Assembly: GCF_023053635.1 (NCBI RefSeq)
Contig: NC_086180.1
Coordinates: forward strand, 35,392,947-35,456,946
Length of the DNA stretch: 64,000 nucleotides
Reading direction: 5' to 3'
DNA from: Elgaria multicarinata webbii
Taxonomy: Eukaryota; Chordata; Lepidosauria; Squamata; Anguidae
Positions within the stretch are counted from its first letter, which is position 1; the number at the start of each line of letters is the position of its first letter. The translations under genes were made by a program, and so were the position numbers. This document shows, in pieces, positions 11,005 through 22,649 of this stretch. The notes below the pieces were generated by a model that saw only the letters and a program-made list of their open reading frames with translations, searched no databases and was not told the origin of the DNA.

Positions 11005-12590
11005 TTATTTATTTATTTATTTATTTATTATTACATCTTTATACCGCCCAATAGCCAAAGCTTTCTGGGCGGTTCACAAAAATTAAAACCATGAAGAGCA
11101 TAATAAAACAACCAACAATTTAAAAACACAAATACAAAATACAATATAACAAGCACGACCAGGATAAAACCACACAGCAAAATTGATATAAGATTAAAAT
11201 GCAGAGTTAAAACAGTAAAATTTAAATTTAAGTTAAAATTAAGTGTTAAAATACTGAGTGAATAAAAAGGTCTTCAGCTGGCGACAAAAGGAGTACAGTG
11301 TAGGCGCCAGGCGGACCTCTTTGGGGAGCTCATTCCACAACCGGGGTGCCACAGCAGAGAAAGCCCTCCTCCTAGTAGCCACCTGCCTCACTTCCTTTGG
11401 CAGGGGCTCACGGAGAAGGGCCCCTGGAGATGATCTTAAGGTCCGGGCAGGTACATATGGGAGGAGGCGTTCCTTCAAATAACCTGGCCCCAAACCGTTT
11501 AGGGCTTTAAACGTCAATACCAACACTTTGAATCGGGCCCGGACCTGCACTGGCAGCCAATGAAGTTGTAAAAGGACTGGCGTAATGTGATCTCGCCAGC
11601 CAGTCCCTGTTAGTAAACGGGCTGCCCTGTTTTGTACCAGCTGAAGCTTCCGGACCGTTTTCAAAGGCAGCCCCACGTATAACGCATTGCAGTAAGCCAA
11701 ACGAGAGGTTATCAGAGCATGGATAACTGTAGCTAGGCTATCTCTGTCCAGAGACGGGCGTAGTTGGTATATCAACCTAAGCTGATAAAAGGTGCTCTTT
11801 GCCACCGAGTTCACCTGTGCCTCAAGTGACAGTTCTGGATCCAAAAGCACCCCCAAACTACAGACCCGATCCTTTAGAGAGAGTGCAACCCCATCCAGGA
11901 CAGGGCAAACATCACCTTGCCGGACAGATGAACCACCCGCTAACAGTACCTCCGTCTTGTCTGGATTGAGTCTTAGTTTGTTAGCCCTCATCCAGTCCAT
12001 TACCGTGCCCAGGCACTGGTTCAGAACAGTCACTGCCTCACCTGGGTTTGATGAAAAGGAAAGGTAGAGCTGGGTATCATCCGCATATTGATGACACCTC
12101 AGTCCACATCTCTGGATAACCTCCCCCAGCGGCTTCATGTATATGTTAAACAGCATAGGGGATAAAATAGAGCCCTGTGGAACCCCATGGCTTAGGAGCC
12201 ATGGCACAGAGCAATAATCCCCCAGCACCACCTTCTGGAATCGGCCATCCAAGTAGGAGTGGAACCACTGCAATGCAGTACCTCCAACTCCCAGCTCAGA
12301 CAACCTATCCAGAAGGATACCATGGTCGATGGTATCGAAGGCCGCTGAGAGGTCCAGGAGAACCAACAGGGTCGCACTCCCCGTCTGTCTCCCAGCAGAG
12401 GTCATCCCACAGGGCGACCAAGGCAGTTTCCGCTCCAAAACCAGGCCTGAAACCCGATTGAAATGGATCTAGATAATCCGTTTCATTCAAGAGTGCCTGG
12501 AGTTGTCCTGCAACCACCCGCTCAAGCACCTTGCCCAGGAAAGGGATATTAGCCACCGGCCTGTAGTTGTTAACATCCTCCGGGTCCATT
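11005..12590 (-). mobile_element. L2-clade LINE, 5'-truncated, long RT frame
   Basis: Reading on the minus strand, a 399-codon open frame (12438 down to 11239) carries the reverse transcriptase motifs LLVLLDLSAAFDTIDH, SHGVPQGSILSPMLFNIY, HQYADDTQLYLSF with the catalytic YADD box, LRLNPDKTEVLL and SLGVLLDPELSLE, then a C-terminal part ending near RLWNELPKEVRLAPT and KTFLFTQYFNT. The region upstream, 12589-12400, gives NYRPVANIPFLGKVLERVV in another frame, so a frame change separates finger and palm. The endonuclease domain is absent because of 5' truncation. The 3' UTR runs from 11238 to the antisense tail word ATACCGCCCAATAGCC (near 11041) and an ATTT run. Its long open frame makes it one of the younger L2 copies here. 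Relatives: 22185-22645 and the tails at 2168, 12985 and 63925. Confidence 0.9.
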
Positions 12591-12984
12591 TCTGTATCTA
12601 TTTATTCTGCTGTCAGTCCTGAAATGCAGATGGCCATTCTGTATCTCACAGCATATCAACTTACTGGCTCTCCTTGCTACACAGATGGCCAGTATATAGA
12701 TTTCCACAGTCCTGTCTTTTCAATGCCTCCATGGCAAAGGCTATTGTAAAACTTATCACTGAATGTGTTGGGTATGCTTTGAAAGCAATATGTAGACTGA
12801 TGTGACAGATAAGACATCCCTTTTAAACATCTGTGGCCAAAGAGAGAGGGTCAAAACAGACATTACTTTAAATCTATATTTAGCAGCTACACTTTTTTTT
12901 TACTCCAGAGTATGTGTAGGGAGCCCAATCCAGTCTGAGCCCATAAGAGATTGATCCCATAGGAGAATTTCTGTAAAAAATTCC

Positions 12985-13072
12985 CATAGGAGAATTTCTG
13001 TAAACCGCCCAGAGAGCCCTGGCTAAGGGAGCGGTATATAAATGCAATAAATAAATAAATAAATAAATAATA
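12985..13072 (+). repeat. L2 3' tail with (AAAT)n
   Basis: Contains GTAAACCGCCCAGAGAGCCC, GAGCGGTATATAAATGC and an AATA-type run near 13038-13070. Just upstream the short phrase CCCATAGGAGAATTTCTGTA is duplicated (12958-13003). Only the tail is present. Confidence 0.7.
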
Positions 13073-13275
13073 AATCTCATAAGGTTAGAGCACCCCCATC
13101 CTGCATGCTAAGGTCCCAATCCAGATTAGGGCCCCGTGCTACTCTAAAGTAAAAGGGGTAGGTGGGTTGAAAAAGATACAGATTTAAAATAATGTCTGTT
13201 CTAGCCCTCAGTATCAAGGTGTCGTTTTCAGAAAAGAGAAGTAATATTTTATAGCAACTGTTATGAATATGTTAC

Positions 13276-13402
13276 GTAGGATCTACACTACAGCTTTAGA
13301 ATGGTTTATAACAATATTGGAAACTGTTGGGGCCCAGGATGCATTCCATATACCGTTTTCAAACCACTTTCAGAGTGCCATATCCTGCTTGGTGTAGATT
13401 TG
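13276..13402 (-). repeat. Foldback interspersed repeat, family R1, copy 2
   Basis: Inverted relative to the copies at 1443 and 15698. It starts near GTAGGATCTACACTAC and ends CTGCTTGGTGTAGAT, with the GGGGCCCAGGATGCATTCC core. Confidence 0.6.
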
Positions 13403-13761
13403 GTGGTGTTTCATAGGAAAACAGGATGTAAACGCCTCAAAAACTATGCAGAATAAAACAATAATTTCTGCTTAAAGATATTCATATAAAAAGCATAGAC
13501 TCCCAGCAAAGGTTCAATAATGCCCATGAATTAGAGCCTTGTCCTAGAAAATTCCTGTCATGGCACAAATCACTGAAAAGAGCTCTCTTCCTATCTCCAT
13601 ACTTCGATTATGCAGTCTAAAGATTTATTTGCACATCACAGTTTTGAAGTGTGGGGACCAATAATTTTAGTATGTGATGTTCCTGAATATTTTCTTTAGC
13701 ATTTGTTACTTTGAAGATGCTTCAATGTTAAGGGCATTTAAAAATTAACCCAGGTCTGTTT
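13403..13761. other. Intergenic, no gene seen
   Basis: No recognisable coding or repeat structure. Confidence 0.4.
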
Positions 13762-14085
13762 TTGAAGGGCTCCTTCAGACAGGGGGAAATCGTGTTTCTT
13801 ATCATGGCTCTGTTTCCTGTTTCTCTTCCACATTTGCATCAAGCTAAATTACACAAGGAAGAGAGCTGCTACCACCCAATACAGTCCAATGGGAACAGCA
13901 CCCTCGAGTGGGTGTTTTATAGTGCAACTTTGCTTGTACACAGCAGGAAATCCCAACAAATCACGACTTATTACAGAAGAGTCAGGTTTTCTGTAGCTTA
14001 ATTTATAACGCTAAAACCGGGAAATGGCCAGCGAACATCTGTGAGTAGCCAGTCATGAGAATGCTATAAAACACTAATTTAAAGA
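13762..14085. repeat. Diverged relative of the GCATCATC transposon family
   Basis: Same gross order as 18126-18476: CTTCAGACAGG start, CTGTTTCCTGTTTCTCTTCC, GTACACAGCAGGAAATC, ATTACAGAAGAGTCAGG, then GTGAGTAGCCAGTCATGAGA and TAAAACACT near the end. Identity is low, so membership is inferred from word order. Confidence 0.4.
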
Positions 14086-15188
14086 AGCTCTTTGAGAACA
14101 AACTATTTCACAGGTTGTACTCAAAGGATAATTGAATAGTATCTTAATGTAAAATAGCCATTTCACCTCAGAGATTTTCCAGTGACACATGAACACAAAG
14201 TAGGCCGTTCCTGGTGGATGAGGACGCCATCAGTCCACCTCCATTCTGTAAGTTGCTGATCCTATCTGCTGCTGTGTCAGTGCTGCTGCTGATAGCCCTG
14301 AGCCATAACATGAGAGAAGATCCCATGAATACAACAAAAGCAACCAAGAGTGGATATGAAGCAGAATGATCAAGGGCAAGTGGGGCTAGTTTGAGTCATG
14401 CCCATTGTAAACCACTCTAGTATCCATGAAAAGCACAAACTACATGCAGCTTTCCTCAAAAGTAATACCCATACATTTTCCCCAGCCCAGCAAATATCAG
14501 CTTTGGAGGGCAATTTTCATCGCAAAGAATAGTGGTTAAATCCCTGCTTCCCAATACTGTCATTCTAATACAATTTCAGCCTCCCACAAAGCTAGTTTTA
14601 TAGATCCAATTATGGATCTCTACAGAATCTAATTTGGCATTTACATTTTCACCAAAAGAAACAAAAATCCCTTTTTTAAAAATCAGATTATTTTGGACAA
14701 CATAGAGTAAAGAAAGCGAAAGATGAAGGATTCATTCGGCCCACATATATAAACAGACCATGTCAACACTAAGTAACCAAGGTATTGGTTATACAACAAT
14801 CCCAAGCTATTACTAAGGATGCTTATATAAGAGGTTGAAAGAAAGTTGAGATGGTATCTTACATGGGACCAACTTCTTTTGGAATGACTGTGTACACTTT
14901 CAAGTTTGAAAAAAATAAATGAGGTAAAAACAGAGTAATGAATTCAATTTGCAGTTGAGCAGTCTTTGCCCACATAAATACCATTTTAGTCATTAGGATT
15001 TTCAGGGGAGATTCACCCTGGAGTTCAGCTGTCATTTTTGCTATTTTCTGTAATTGCAGTTTTTTAGTACAATGCCATCCTTTCTGCTTAGATTTAGCTT
15101 GTCAAAATACAAGATCATGCTGGAATATTTATATTTTTCATGGGTGGATTGTTTCTTTCCTGAAAAACATAATACTTAATTCACAGCA
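14086..15188. other. Intergenic, no gene seen
   Basis: AT-rich; no domain-bearing frame and no clear repeat ends. Confidence 0.4.
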
Positions 15189-15275
15189 CGATCCTGGCAT
15201 GTTTACTTGAAAGTAGGCCCCAGAGTTTTCAATGGAGATTACTCCAAGGTAAGTATGTATAGCATTGCTGCCTTT
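15189..15275. repeat. Short palindromic CAATCCTAT-type repeat
   Basis: The words CACGATCCTGGCATGTTTAC, CAATGGAGATTACTCC and AGGTAAGTATGTATAGC form a loose palindrome. Better copies of the theme are at 55945-56037; partial ones are near 2540, 30220-30360, 36075-36215, 56280 and 63285-63335. Likely a very old small MITE. Confidence 0.4.
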
Positions 15276-15697
15276 GTTGCTCACATAAAGTACATCTGTT
15301 TAACAGTTCTGTTTTAATTATAAATAGTATTTTTATAGAGAATGTTACTGAAATGAACATGTTCCTAATTGGCATATTGATTCTTTTAGTCTCTAGAGAT
15401 TTTCTTGGTTTTTCTGTGCACACATTACTTTGGGGTGTGAAATCCCTATGATCAGTGGTCTTCAGAACTTCATTACCTTGGTTAGAAACTGGATTTTGCC
15501 AGGGACTGCTTTATCTGAGATTTGGAGACACAGGATCCTGACATTTCCTTCTAAGTCATACGTCCCACATGTGTCAGTCCCTCCATCCAGACTGCCTGAA
15601 ACTGCTTGAGGTATAATGATTTGCATGTAAAAGACTCTAGGTTCATTCCATAGACATCAGATCAGCTGTAGTGGAAGTGTTAGGATTATTGCAACCT
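15276..15697. other. Intergenic, no gene seen
   Basis: No recognisable coding or repeat structure in this stretch. Confidence 0.4.
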
Positions 15698-15832
15698 GTG
15701 CCAAATCTACACCAAGCAGGATGTAACACTTTGAAAGTGGTTTGAAAATGGTATATGGAATGTGTCATGGGCCCCAACAGTTGTCAATGCACTTCAATAC
15801 CTTTATAAAGCAGTAGTGTAGATCCTACCCTG
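15698..15832 (+). repeat. Foldback interspersed repeat, family R1, copy 3
   Basis: AAATCTACACCAAGCAGG at the left and GCAGTAGTGTAGATCCTACC at the right are inverted partners; the interior GGGCCCCAACAGTTGTCA matches copy 1. It is the clearest of the three copies. Confidence 0.65.
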
Positions 15833-16261
15833 ATCTGCAAGTTACAGGAAGGAGGCAGTGTTGCCATTAGTGCATGGGAATTTTTGGGCATAGTTAGGAT
15901 TTCTATAGCCTACAGTATGATTTCTGTTCCTCCCTCCCTTCCTTCTCTCTCTGACTTCCTCCATTGCTGGGAGCAGTTGTGTTTGCTCTCTCTTGCTCCT
16001 GTCGATGTTATAAAAATGGGCTGAACAAATGGACTGAACAAACTTTTCTGAAACTCTGCACTGTACCTGCATTTTTATGCATGGCTATTCTGAATAACCT
16101 ATGTTTCCTTTTCTTCATTAAAGAAGGTTGGGGTCTCCTTTTTAGCCTTGTATGCATGTGTGATTGCTAAATGCTCATTTTGTCCTGTTTTTGTTTTGTT
16201 TTTTCTCTGCTAACTTCTTTTTTCCTATTTAACTGATGTTTACTCTAGTCAGGCACCTCAG

Positions 16262-16482
16262 TGACCCTGTTCAGTTGACATGCTAAGCCATGGTGGTTAA
16301 ACATTTTAAGCTAAACATTATGGATTAGCGTGCTGTGTGAACCATGACTTAGCATGTCTTGTTAACCATTCCTAGCCATGGTGGCTACATAACCATGGTT
16401 TAAACATGATCACTAACCATTTCCAGCAAAAGGGTTAGGGGCCTAACCATGGCTTAGCATGTTGGCTGAACAGCCCCAGTGA
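16262..16482. repeat. Foldback MITE, larger member
   Basis: The left arm CCCTGTTCAGTTGACATGCT pairs with the right arm AGCATGTTGGCTGAACAGCC. Inside, the motif family AACCATGGCTTAGCATG occurs several times in both orientations, so the interior is itself built of inverted sub-repeats. Edges are approximate. Confidence 0.6.
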
Positions 16483-16667
16483 GAGTAGACTCACTGTAGA
16501 CTTGTCTCTAGGCTACCAGTTTTCAGAGGACCCTCACTTCATTTCAGCCTTGTTCAAATTGCCACTCAGACACAAAACTTACTGCGGATCCATACATTAC
16601 TTTAAATGTGTGCTTAGCAGCTACAACTTGAACTACCTATAGAGTTTCGGCTATGGGGTGGTATAGA

Positions 16668-17291
16668 TAGGGTGACCATATTTTGGAAACCAAAAAGGAG
16701 GACAACATGGTCGCCATGTTAAAATTATTTTTAAAAAATAATTTTAAAACCACAAACTTTTTTTAAAAATCCTAAAACTCAATGGATGGACAGATCTTTT
16801 TCAAACTTAGCATAGCAAAGTCCTTCTTAAGAGCAATCATGGTGCCGTTTCATCTCTTTATCTTTAAAAATAACATTTTTAAAAAAAAAAATTAAAATTT
16901 TAAAAAATTCCTAAAAATCAATGGATGAACAGATCTGTTTCAAATTTGATATGGCTAAAGCTCTACCTAAAAGCCATCATGGTGCCAACTTTCAGCTCTT
17001 TATCTTTAAAAATGATTATTTTAAAAATAATAATTTTAAAACCTATTTTTTTTTAAAAAAATTAAAAAATCAATGGATGAACGGATCTATTTCAAATTTG
17101 GTATAACTAAAGCCCTTCCTAAGAGCTACCATCATGCCAAGTTTCATGTCTTTATCTTAAAAAATGACAGAGTTATAAACATTTTTGTTAATTCCCATTA
17201 GAGCTGCTCTTTGGAAAAATCCGGATTTCCCCTCCCCCTCCCGGATTTGTTATCAAAAAACCTGGGCAAATCCGGTCATATGGTCACCCTA
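16668..17291. mobile_element. hAT-like non-autonomous transposon with internal tandem units
   Basis: The ends TAGGGTGACCATA and ATGGTCACCCTA are inverted. An exact 8-bp duplication GGTATAGA flanks it (16660-16667, 17292-17299). The flanks rejoin as an L2-type tail (GAGTTTCGGCTATGGGGTGG then the duplicated GGTATAGA), so it landed in an older LINE tail. The interior holds three tandem units of roughly 120-140 bp, each with CAATGGATGRACRGATCT, TTTCAAA, CATGGTGCC or CATCATGCC, and TCTTTATCTT, separated by A/T-rich spacers. The sister element at 24533-24852 shares the termini but not this interior. Confidence 0.85.
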
Positions 17292-17468
17292 GGTATAGAA
17301 ACGATTTTAGACACAAAATAAACAAACACAACTTCTTTAATTTTTTACTCTCGTGTAGACACAGGGCCCCTCTCTGGATTGGGACCTTGGTGTGGGAGGA
17401 ACTTTTAAGATCTCATTTGGGGGCCCCTACACCTACAGTAGAAGACATAGCTCCTAGAAACACATTTA

Positions 17469-17593
17469 GGGTGCAGTCCTATGTATGTGCAATTCTATGT
17501 ATGTTTAAACAGAAAACAGTCCTACAGCTCTCAACATTCCCCTGCTGGAAGTTAATGACTTTTTTCTATCTAAACATGCATAGGATTGTACCC
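17469..17593. mobile_element. PIF/Harbinger-like MITE with TTA duplication
   Basis: The start GGGTGCAGTCCTATGTATGT and the end ACATGCATAGGATTGTACCC are inverted repeats. It is flanked by TTA at 17466-17468 and 17594-17596; TWA duplications are typical of PIF/Harbinger. The same family occurs at 36765-36987 with TAA duplications. Confidence 0.8.
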
Positions 17594-17639
17594 TTAAAGT
17601 AATATCTGTTTTGTCACTGGGTAAACTTATGTTCATAAT

Positions 17640-17745
17640 TATCATTCCATCTAACCTACCTCACAAGATTGTTGTGGGGATAATGGGGTGGAAGAACATG
17701 TACCTCACCCCCTGATTGCTTTGGGGAAAGGTAGGATATGAATGT
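17640..17745 (+). repeat. SINE 3' half (same family as 45113-45320)
   Basis: Words CTAACCTACCTCACAAGATT, GTTGTGGGGATAATGGGGTG, TTTGGGGAAAGGTAGGATAT follow the order of the complete SINE at 45113. The tRNA-like head is missing. Confidence 0.6.
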
Positions 17746-18094
17746 TACTAATACTTGTTGGTAGCCCTGCATGATGGTCTTAACTTTGTATTCCTTCCCT
17801 CTCCAGTCTTTTCTGCCTTCTCTTTCCAATTTCCCATCATATATGAACAAATCAGTCTGTATTTCTTAACACTCCCCCCCCCCCGCCCCCAGTCTTTGCC
17901 GAGAGCTTAATGTTCCTGGTACGCTGCCAGATGAACCTCTTTGGCTTCTTCCCTACAGGCAGGCAAGTTTTGTTTCTGCAACCAGAGGCCTTTTCTCTCA
18001 CCAGGAACTTCCTATACTTGGCCTGCTTTCTGTGCGTTCTTGTTTTCAGCAAAGAAGGGGTTCAACAGGCAATTTATTACGTAGGTTTACAGGC

Positions 18095-18640
18095 ATAGGA
18101 ACAGAGAGAGCTGCCTTATACTGAGAGCATCATCAAACAGGGTGTCTGTGTGTGTATCCCATTTCGTACCGTTGCTTTCCTGTCCCACAATAGGGTTGAG
18201 CAGCTTCCTCTTTCTTCACACGGAGAAGAAAGAGGAAGCAGCAACAACCACGTGGCCCATTCAGTGGGCATTTTTATTGCGCTGTTTTTCCTGCGCACAG
18301 CAGGAAATGGCGGCAAGTTTCGCCTCAAAAATATAATTGGATTTACCGGGTCTTATTTTGTCAGAAAATAGAGCAGAAGGACTCATGGCAGGCAGATGGT
18401 GTCGTCAAAGGGAGCTGCAAAAAAACTGTGAGCGGCCAGTAATAAGCGTGCAATAAAACGCTTGTTTGATGATGCTGAGTCATACTATCGGTCCACTTAG
18501 TTCAGTATTGTCAACTGGCAGCAACTCTCCAGGGTTTCAGGTGGGATTCCTTTCCTCACCCTACCTGGAGAAGCTGGGAATCGAACCTGGGACATTCACA
18601 TTAGCCTAAAGCATGCATTCTGAGCCACCATCCTTGTAAT
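18095..18640 (-). mobile_element. tRNA-derived SINE with CR1-like tail, split by a DNA transposon
   Basis: On the minus strand the head near 18630-18570 shows GGTGGCTCAGAATGCATGCT (A-box-like) and GGTTCGATTCC (B box). The body (CCTGGAGAGTTGCTGCCAGT) and the tail (CAGTATAAGGCAGCTCTCTC, TTCCTATGCC) match the plus-strand SINE at 28932-29148. The body is interrupted at 18126-18476 by another element. It is a retroposed pseudo-tRNA, not a tRNA gene. Confidence 0.75.
18126..18476. mobile_element. Non-autonomous DNA transposon, GCATCATC family, intact ends
   Basis: Perfect 14-bp terminal inverted repeats: AGCATCATCAAACA at the left and TGTTTGATGATGCT at the right. It is flanked by GAG at 18123-18125 and 18477-18479, and removing it plus one GAG restores the SINE word ATACTGAGTCATACT. 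Length 351 bp, no coding capacity. Relatives: 10075-10452, 13762-14085, 58213-58517, and weaker traces near 19640-19800 and 30870-31130. The 3-bp duplication would fit Harbinger but the family is unassigned. Confidence 0.85.
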
Positions 18641-19014
18641 CCAATCTTGGAGCTAGAATTTGAACAGGATTTGAAAAGGACCCACCTTTCCATGAGAAAG
18701 GGCAAAGATTCCAAGGCAGTGGGGGTAATTTGAGGCAATTGGGAACTGAGTGACTGTTTAATCGTTCAATGGTCTAAAACTCAATCCTGATTAGGTTTTT
18801 CAGACTGGATGTGATTTATTTATTAACAAGACAATGTCTGCTCACTCACTAATCATCCTTTTAGTAATAATTCATACTTTTTTATATATAAACCTAAGTT
18901 GGCCTCTTCCACGTCTTTGGAGTTTAATTACTACTTGTTTGGCAGTTAAAGCTTAAGGAGAAATAGAACCCAGGCAGATGACTCCAGAAACAGGCAGTTG
19001 GTAAGGACTCCTTG
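18641..19014. other. Intergenic, no gene seen
   Basis: No recognisable coding or repeat structure. Confidence 0.4.
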
Positions 19015-19142
19015 AAGTTCCTGGGAAACATGGGTGGGAGGGTGCACTTGTGTCCTGGTTTGAGGGTTCCTGGTTGACCACTGTGTGAACAGAGGGCTAG
19101 ACTAGATGGACCCTTGGTCTGATCCATCATGGTTCTTAAATG
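19015..19142 (+). repeat. CR1/L3-type LINE 3' tail
   Basis: Contains GAAACATGGGTGGGAGGGTG, CCACTGTGTGAACAGAGGGC, CTAGATGGACCC and GATCCATCATGGTTCTTAA, matching the tail of the element at 7230-7832. Confidence 0.7.
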
Positions 19143-21615
19143 AGTATGACTGAAGCCAATTTAGGCAAAATCACTGATGGGGTAGCTGCTAACCTGCCTT
19201 AACCAGGATGGAAGATAAAAACCCGATTATATCCTAGGAGATTTTTTTATTTTGAAAGGTTGCTTTCTTCTGCATAGCAAAGGAATGTTCTTTGAACTCC
19301 TTTTATGTTGTGAGTTTTACAAGCCCAGAGTTATTATTTGTTGCTTGACCCAATGCTTTCCTAAACAGGAAGGCTGTTTTATTACTTTTATCTCAACAAT
19401 TATCGTTGAAGAAATTCTCCCTTCTTTTAAATGACTTTAGGGCTTTTAATCCTCCACTTTACTAAAGCTTCTGTTTCTGGAATCTTTGCAGGATTAAGAT
19501 CGGTTCTTGTACACATTTTTTTCCTGGGAGTTTCTTTTTCTTTCTTCCGTTATCTTCCATCACACAAGCACTAGGTGGTGCTGTGGTTGTGCAATTACAC
19601 TAGGCTTTATCTGCTATTCACAAATAATACCTGACTTTCCTCATTAGAAACCCCCCCCCCCACAAAACAAATATGGTTTCAAAGCATGGGAGAAGCCCTG
19701 GAGGATGACAACTTGTTAAAGGACCTGCAAACAAAGTGAGTGCATAAGCAATCATGAGCACACAGTAAATGCCTCATGTAGAAAGGCTCAAAGATTCTTC
19801 AAATACTTTTCTTCACCATTGACATATGGAAAACTGTTCTAGATTGGCAGCATTTTGCTTGTCTCAATTATGAGAACTGTTTACGGATGCTGATAAGAAG
19901 TTTAAAAAAATACCACAAGAAGGCAAATAAAAAGACACTCCCCAGGACTGTACAAAGATATTTTAAAACATAGAAAACAGGGTTGTGAAGGGATAAATAT
20001 CTACAGTTGAGGAAGATAACTGTGCAGGCTCGGGCAACAAAAAAAGCTATCCTTAATGTACTAAAATAGATTAAGCTCATGAGAAGGTAAATTTGCACAT
20101 TCAAATCTTTCATGCATTGGCAGAGAAGAGCAGGAAATCTCCAAGGGAAAGATGTCACACCTCACTAAAAGGTGTAGAGCTTATGAAGTGGAAGTAGAAT
20201 GCTTTCTGAAGGAAAAAGCGGAAGAATTAGAAAAAACAAGTACGTCTTTATCCTTAGAGAAAGTAGGGGGAAACAACGCTGAATTGTTTTCCTACATGAT
20301 GGAGTAGTTTGATTAATCTGGTCTCTTTAATTAATATAAATACAATTTCATAGTAGTTCCAGAAGTTTGAAAGGTTTCTTCATCTAATTTGGAACTCCAT
20401 ATTCTTTATTATATCCAGGCCATAAGGGTGGATTGAACATTGCCTCTGCCATAAATGCACTAGGTAGCTAAATTTTCAGGCAAAGCTAGTATCCTGAGAT
20501 GATCACTGCAGCAGGTGCCAGGGCGGCAGTCCATGCTGTCACAGTTTCTTGTTACAGGCAAGAACTCATGGGCTGTTTTAGGGTTGGGGGTGGCTTGGCA
20601 ACCACCCAAGCAACTCACCCTCACCAGCATGTAATGAAAAGATACAGCATTCCCTGCCACACTCCAAATATTCAAAATGGCAGCCACCACAACACGAAGC
20701 CCCACAGGGATATTCACCCACAGGAGCATTTTATTAAGTTTGAACTGGGCATAGGACTCCCATAATACTGTAAGGATTGACACGATAATGTACGAGGAGA
20801 TAGGAAGTGCTATAAAAATGTTAAGTAGTACCATCAAATAAAAAATGTTTAAATTATATATATATGAAGATATTTAAGTGGCTATTTCTATGGTAAGAAT
20901 CATACATAGTGAACTATTTCCTATTGAAAGTTGTACCAGCATCAAGGCAGAAAGTCACAATAATAGATATTGCAGGAATAACACATTAGTTCTGGAAATA
21001 AAAGAGATAGTTAAAATAAAGAAGCTATTTTTGATTAAAGCTCGTACTGACTGGAATATTGTTTAATTAGAAAAAGAAATTGAGAAGCAATGCTCTGGTA
21101 GCTGGGCTTCCTATTGCTATAACCCATATGGTCCTTTATCAGGAACATAAAGTTATTGTACGCAACATGTGTGCCACAGTGTCACAGTAACATGGCGAGA
21201 AGATTCTAAATGTTAATTTCCATACTTTTACTTTGGTTTCTCTTACCCAGTTTCATATCAATTAGAAATGGAAGGACGCAGAAAATATTCACAAATATTT
21301 GTTCAGATAAAAAAACAGATAGATGTTTTGATGAAGCTTCCAACTAGGTACGTTTTCTACAAATATTCACACCAACAGTTATTTATTCCTCAATAGGATA
21401 ATATGCAGATATGACTAAGTGTCAACAGATGTTTGCCATGGTGTTATTGATGCAAAAATGCATGTCTGTATATAGAAATCTATAGACCAATGCATGAATG
21501 CAATAATGTACATATTTGTTTGATCTGAGTGCAGAGTGGCTACCAATTCATAAAACACCATCACTTGAACCAATTAGAACAAAAATAAATAAAAAGGAGA
21601 CATGTTTGCATATAT
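19143..21615. other. Intergenic, no gene seen
   Basis: No convincing exon. A 125-codon minus-strand frame at 20460-20837 has no recognisable domain. A trace of the GCATCATC family may lie at 19640-19800. The sequence is otherwise AT-rich and unclassified. Confidence 0.4.
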
Positions 21616-21619
21616 GAGG

Positions 21620-21786
21620 ATATGGTGGATAAGGCTATAAATGGTTACTAGTCGTGATGGCTATATATTATGTTAGAGGTAGTCTGTCTATCAATACCAG
21701 TTGATGAAGAACATGGTCTCCCCATAGGCATCTGGTTGGCCACTGTAGGAACAGAATGTGGGTCAAACACAGCTCTTCTTATGTTC

Positions 21787-21789
<3 letters not shown>
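21620..21789 (+). repeat. CR1/L3-type LINE 3' tail, diverged
   Basis: ATGGTTACTAGTCGTGATGG, GAGGTAGTCTGTC, GGTTGGCCACTGTAGGAACA and GCTCTTCTTATGTTCAT follow the order of the 7230-7832 tail. It runs directly into the ATCT microsatellite. Confidence 0.65.
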
Positions 21790-21848
<59 letters not shown>

Positions 21849-21849
21849 C
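21787..21849 (+). repeat. (ATCT)n microsatellite
   Basis: About 15 tandem tetranucleotide units at the end of a LINE tail. Confidence 0.9.
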
Positions 21850-22184
21850 AGAAACAGGGAGAACAGATTACTTTAACAGTAATTGCTTATTAATTAGATT
21901 TTAAATGATAGGGAGCAACTATTTCTTGCTCAATCAGTATCATACGCGTTAATTATAACATACTTGGGTATTTGCATATGCTAACACTGCATCCCAAATC
22001 ACACATTGCAGACTGAATAATCTCTACTGAACTATTTCAGTAAAGAACTAATTACCTGCATTATACATGTTCACTTTTCCTGCTTTGTCATATCATGGCA
22101 TCTGATCACACAGGTTTTGAAACATTACAAAGATCTTCAAATCGTATTTGACCAGAGCAAATGTAGGATCAGCCATTTAGGTCT

Positions 22185-22645
22185 TTAACTTAATACCTGA
22201 ACTTTGAACTGTGCCTGGAAATAGACTGGAGGCCAGTGAAGTTCACAAAGCAGTGGCATAAACTGATCAGATTGAGCAGTCCCTGTTAATGATCTCACAG
22301 CCCTAATTTAGACCAGCTGAAGTTACTGGACCATTTTCCAAGGCATCTCCACATATAAGGTATTGCTTCCAAATGAAAGTTTACCAGAGCGTGTCTAAAA
22401 CTGTAGCAAGACTATCTCTGGTTGTAGTTGGTACTTCAGTCTAAGCTGATAAAAGGTGCTCTGTGCCAAAGAAGCCACCTATAGTTCCAGTGCCACTTCT
22501 GGATTGAAAAGCATCTCCAAATTACAAAGGCGATCCTTCCAGAAAGTCCCCCCAGAACTGATTGAACCCAATGGAGCTAAGCAGGTAAACCAACCATTAA
22601 TAGTTCCTCTATGTCTTGTCTGGATTGAGTCTCAATTTATTGGTT
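22185..22645 (-). mobile_element. L2-clade LINE fragment, decayed
   Basis: Nucleotide words such as TAGACCAGCTGAAGTTACTG, CTGATAAAAGGTGCTCTGTG and TCTTGTCTGGATTGAGTCTC run parallel to the better copy at 11500-11980. The reading frame is lost to small indels and no catalytic motif survives intact. Same subfamily, much older insertion. Confidence 0.7.
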
Positions 22646-22649
22646 TATT

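Noticed and set aside
20460-20837. 125-codon minus-strand open frame with a hydrophobic start
   Set aside because: No recognisable domain, no splice or promoter context, and its codon composition looks random.
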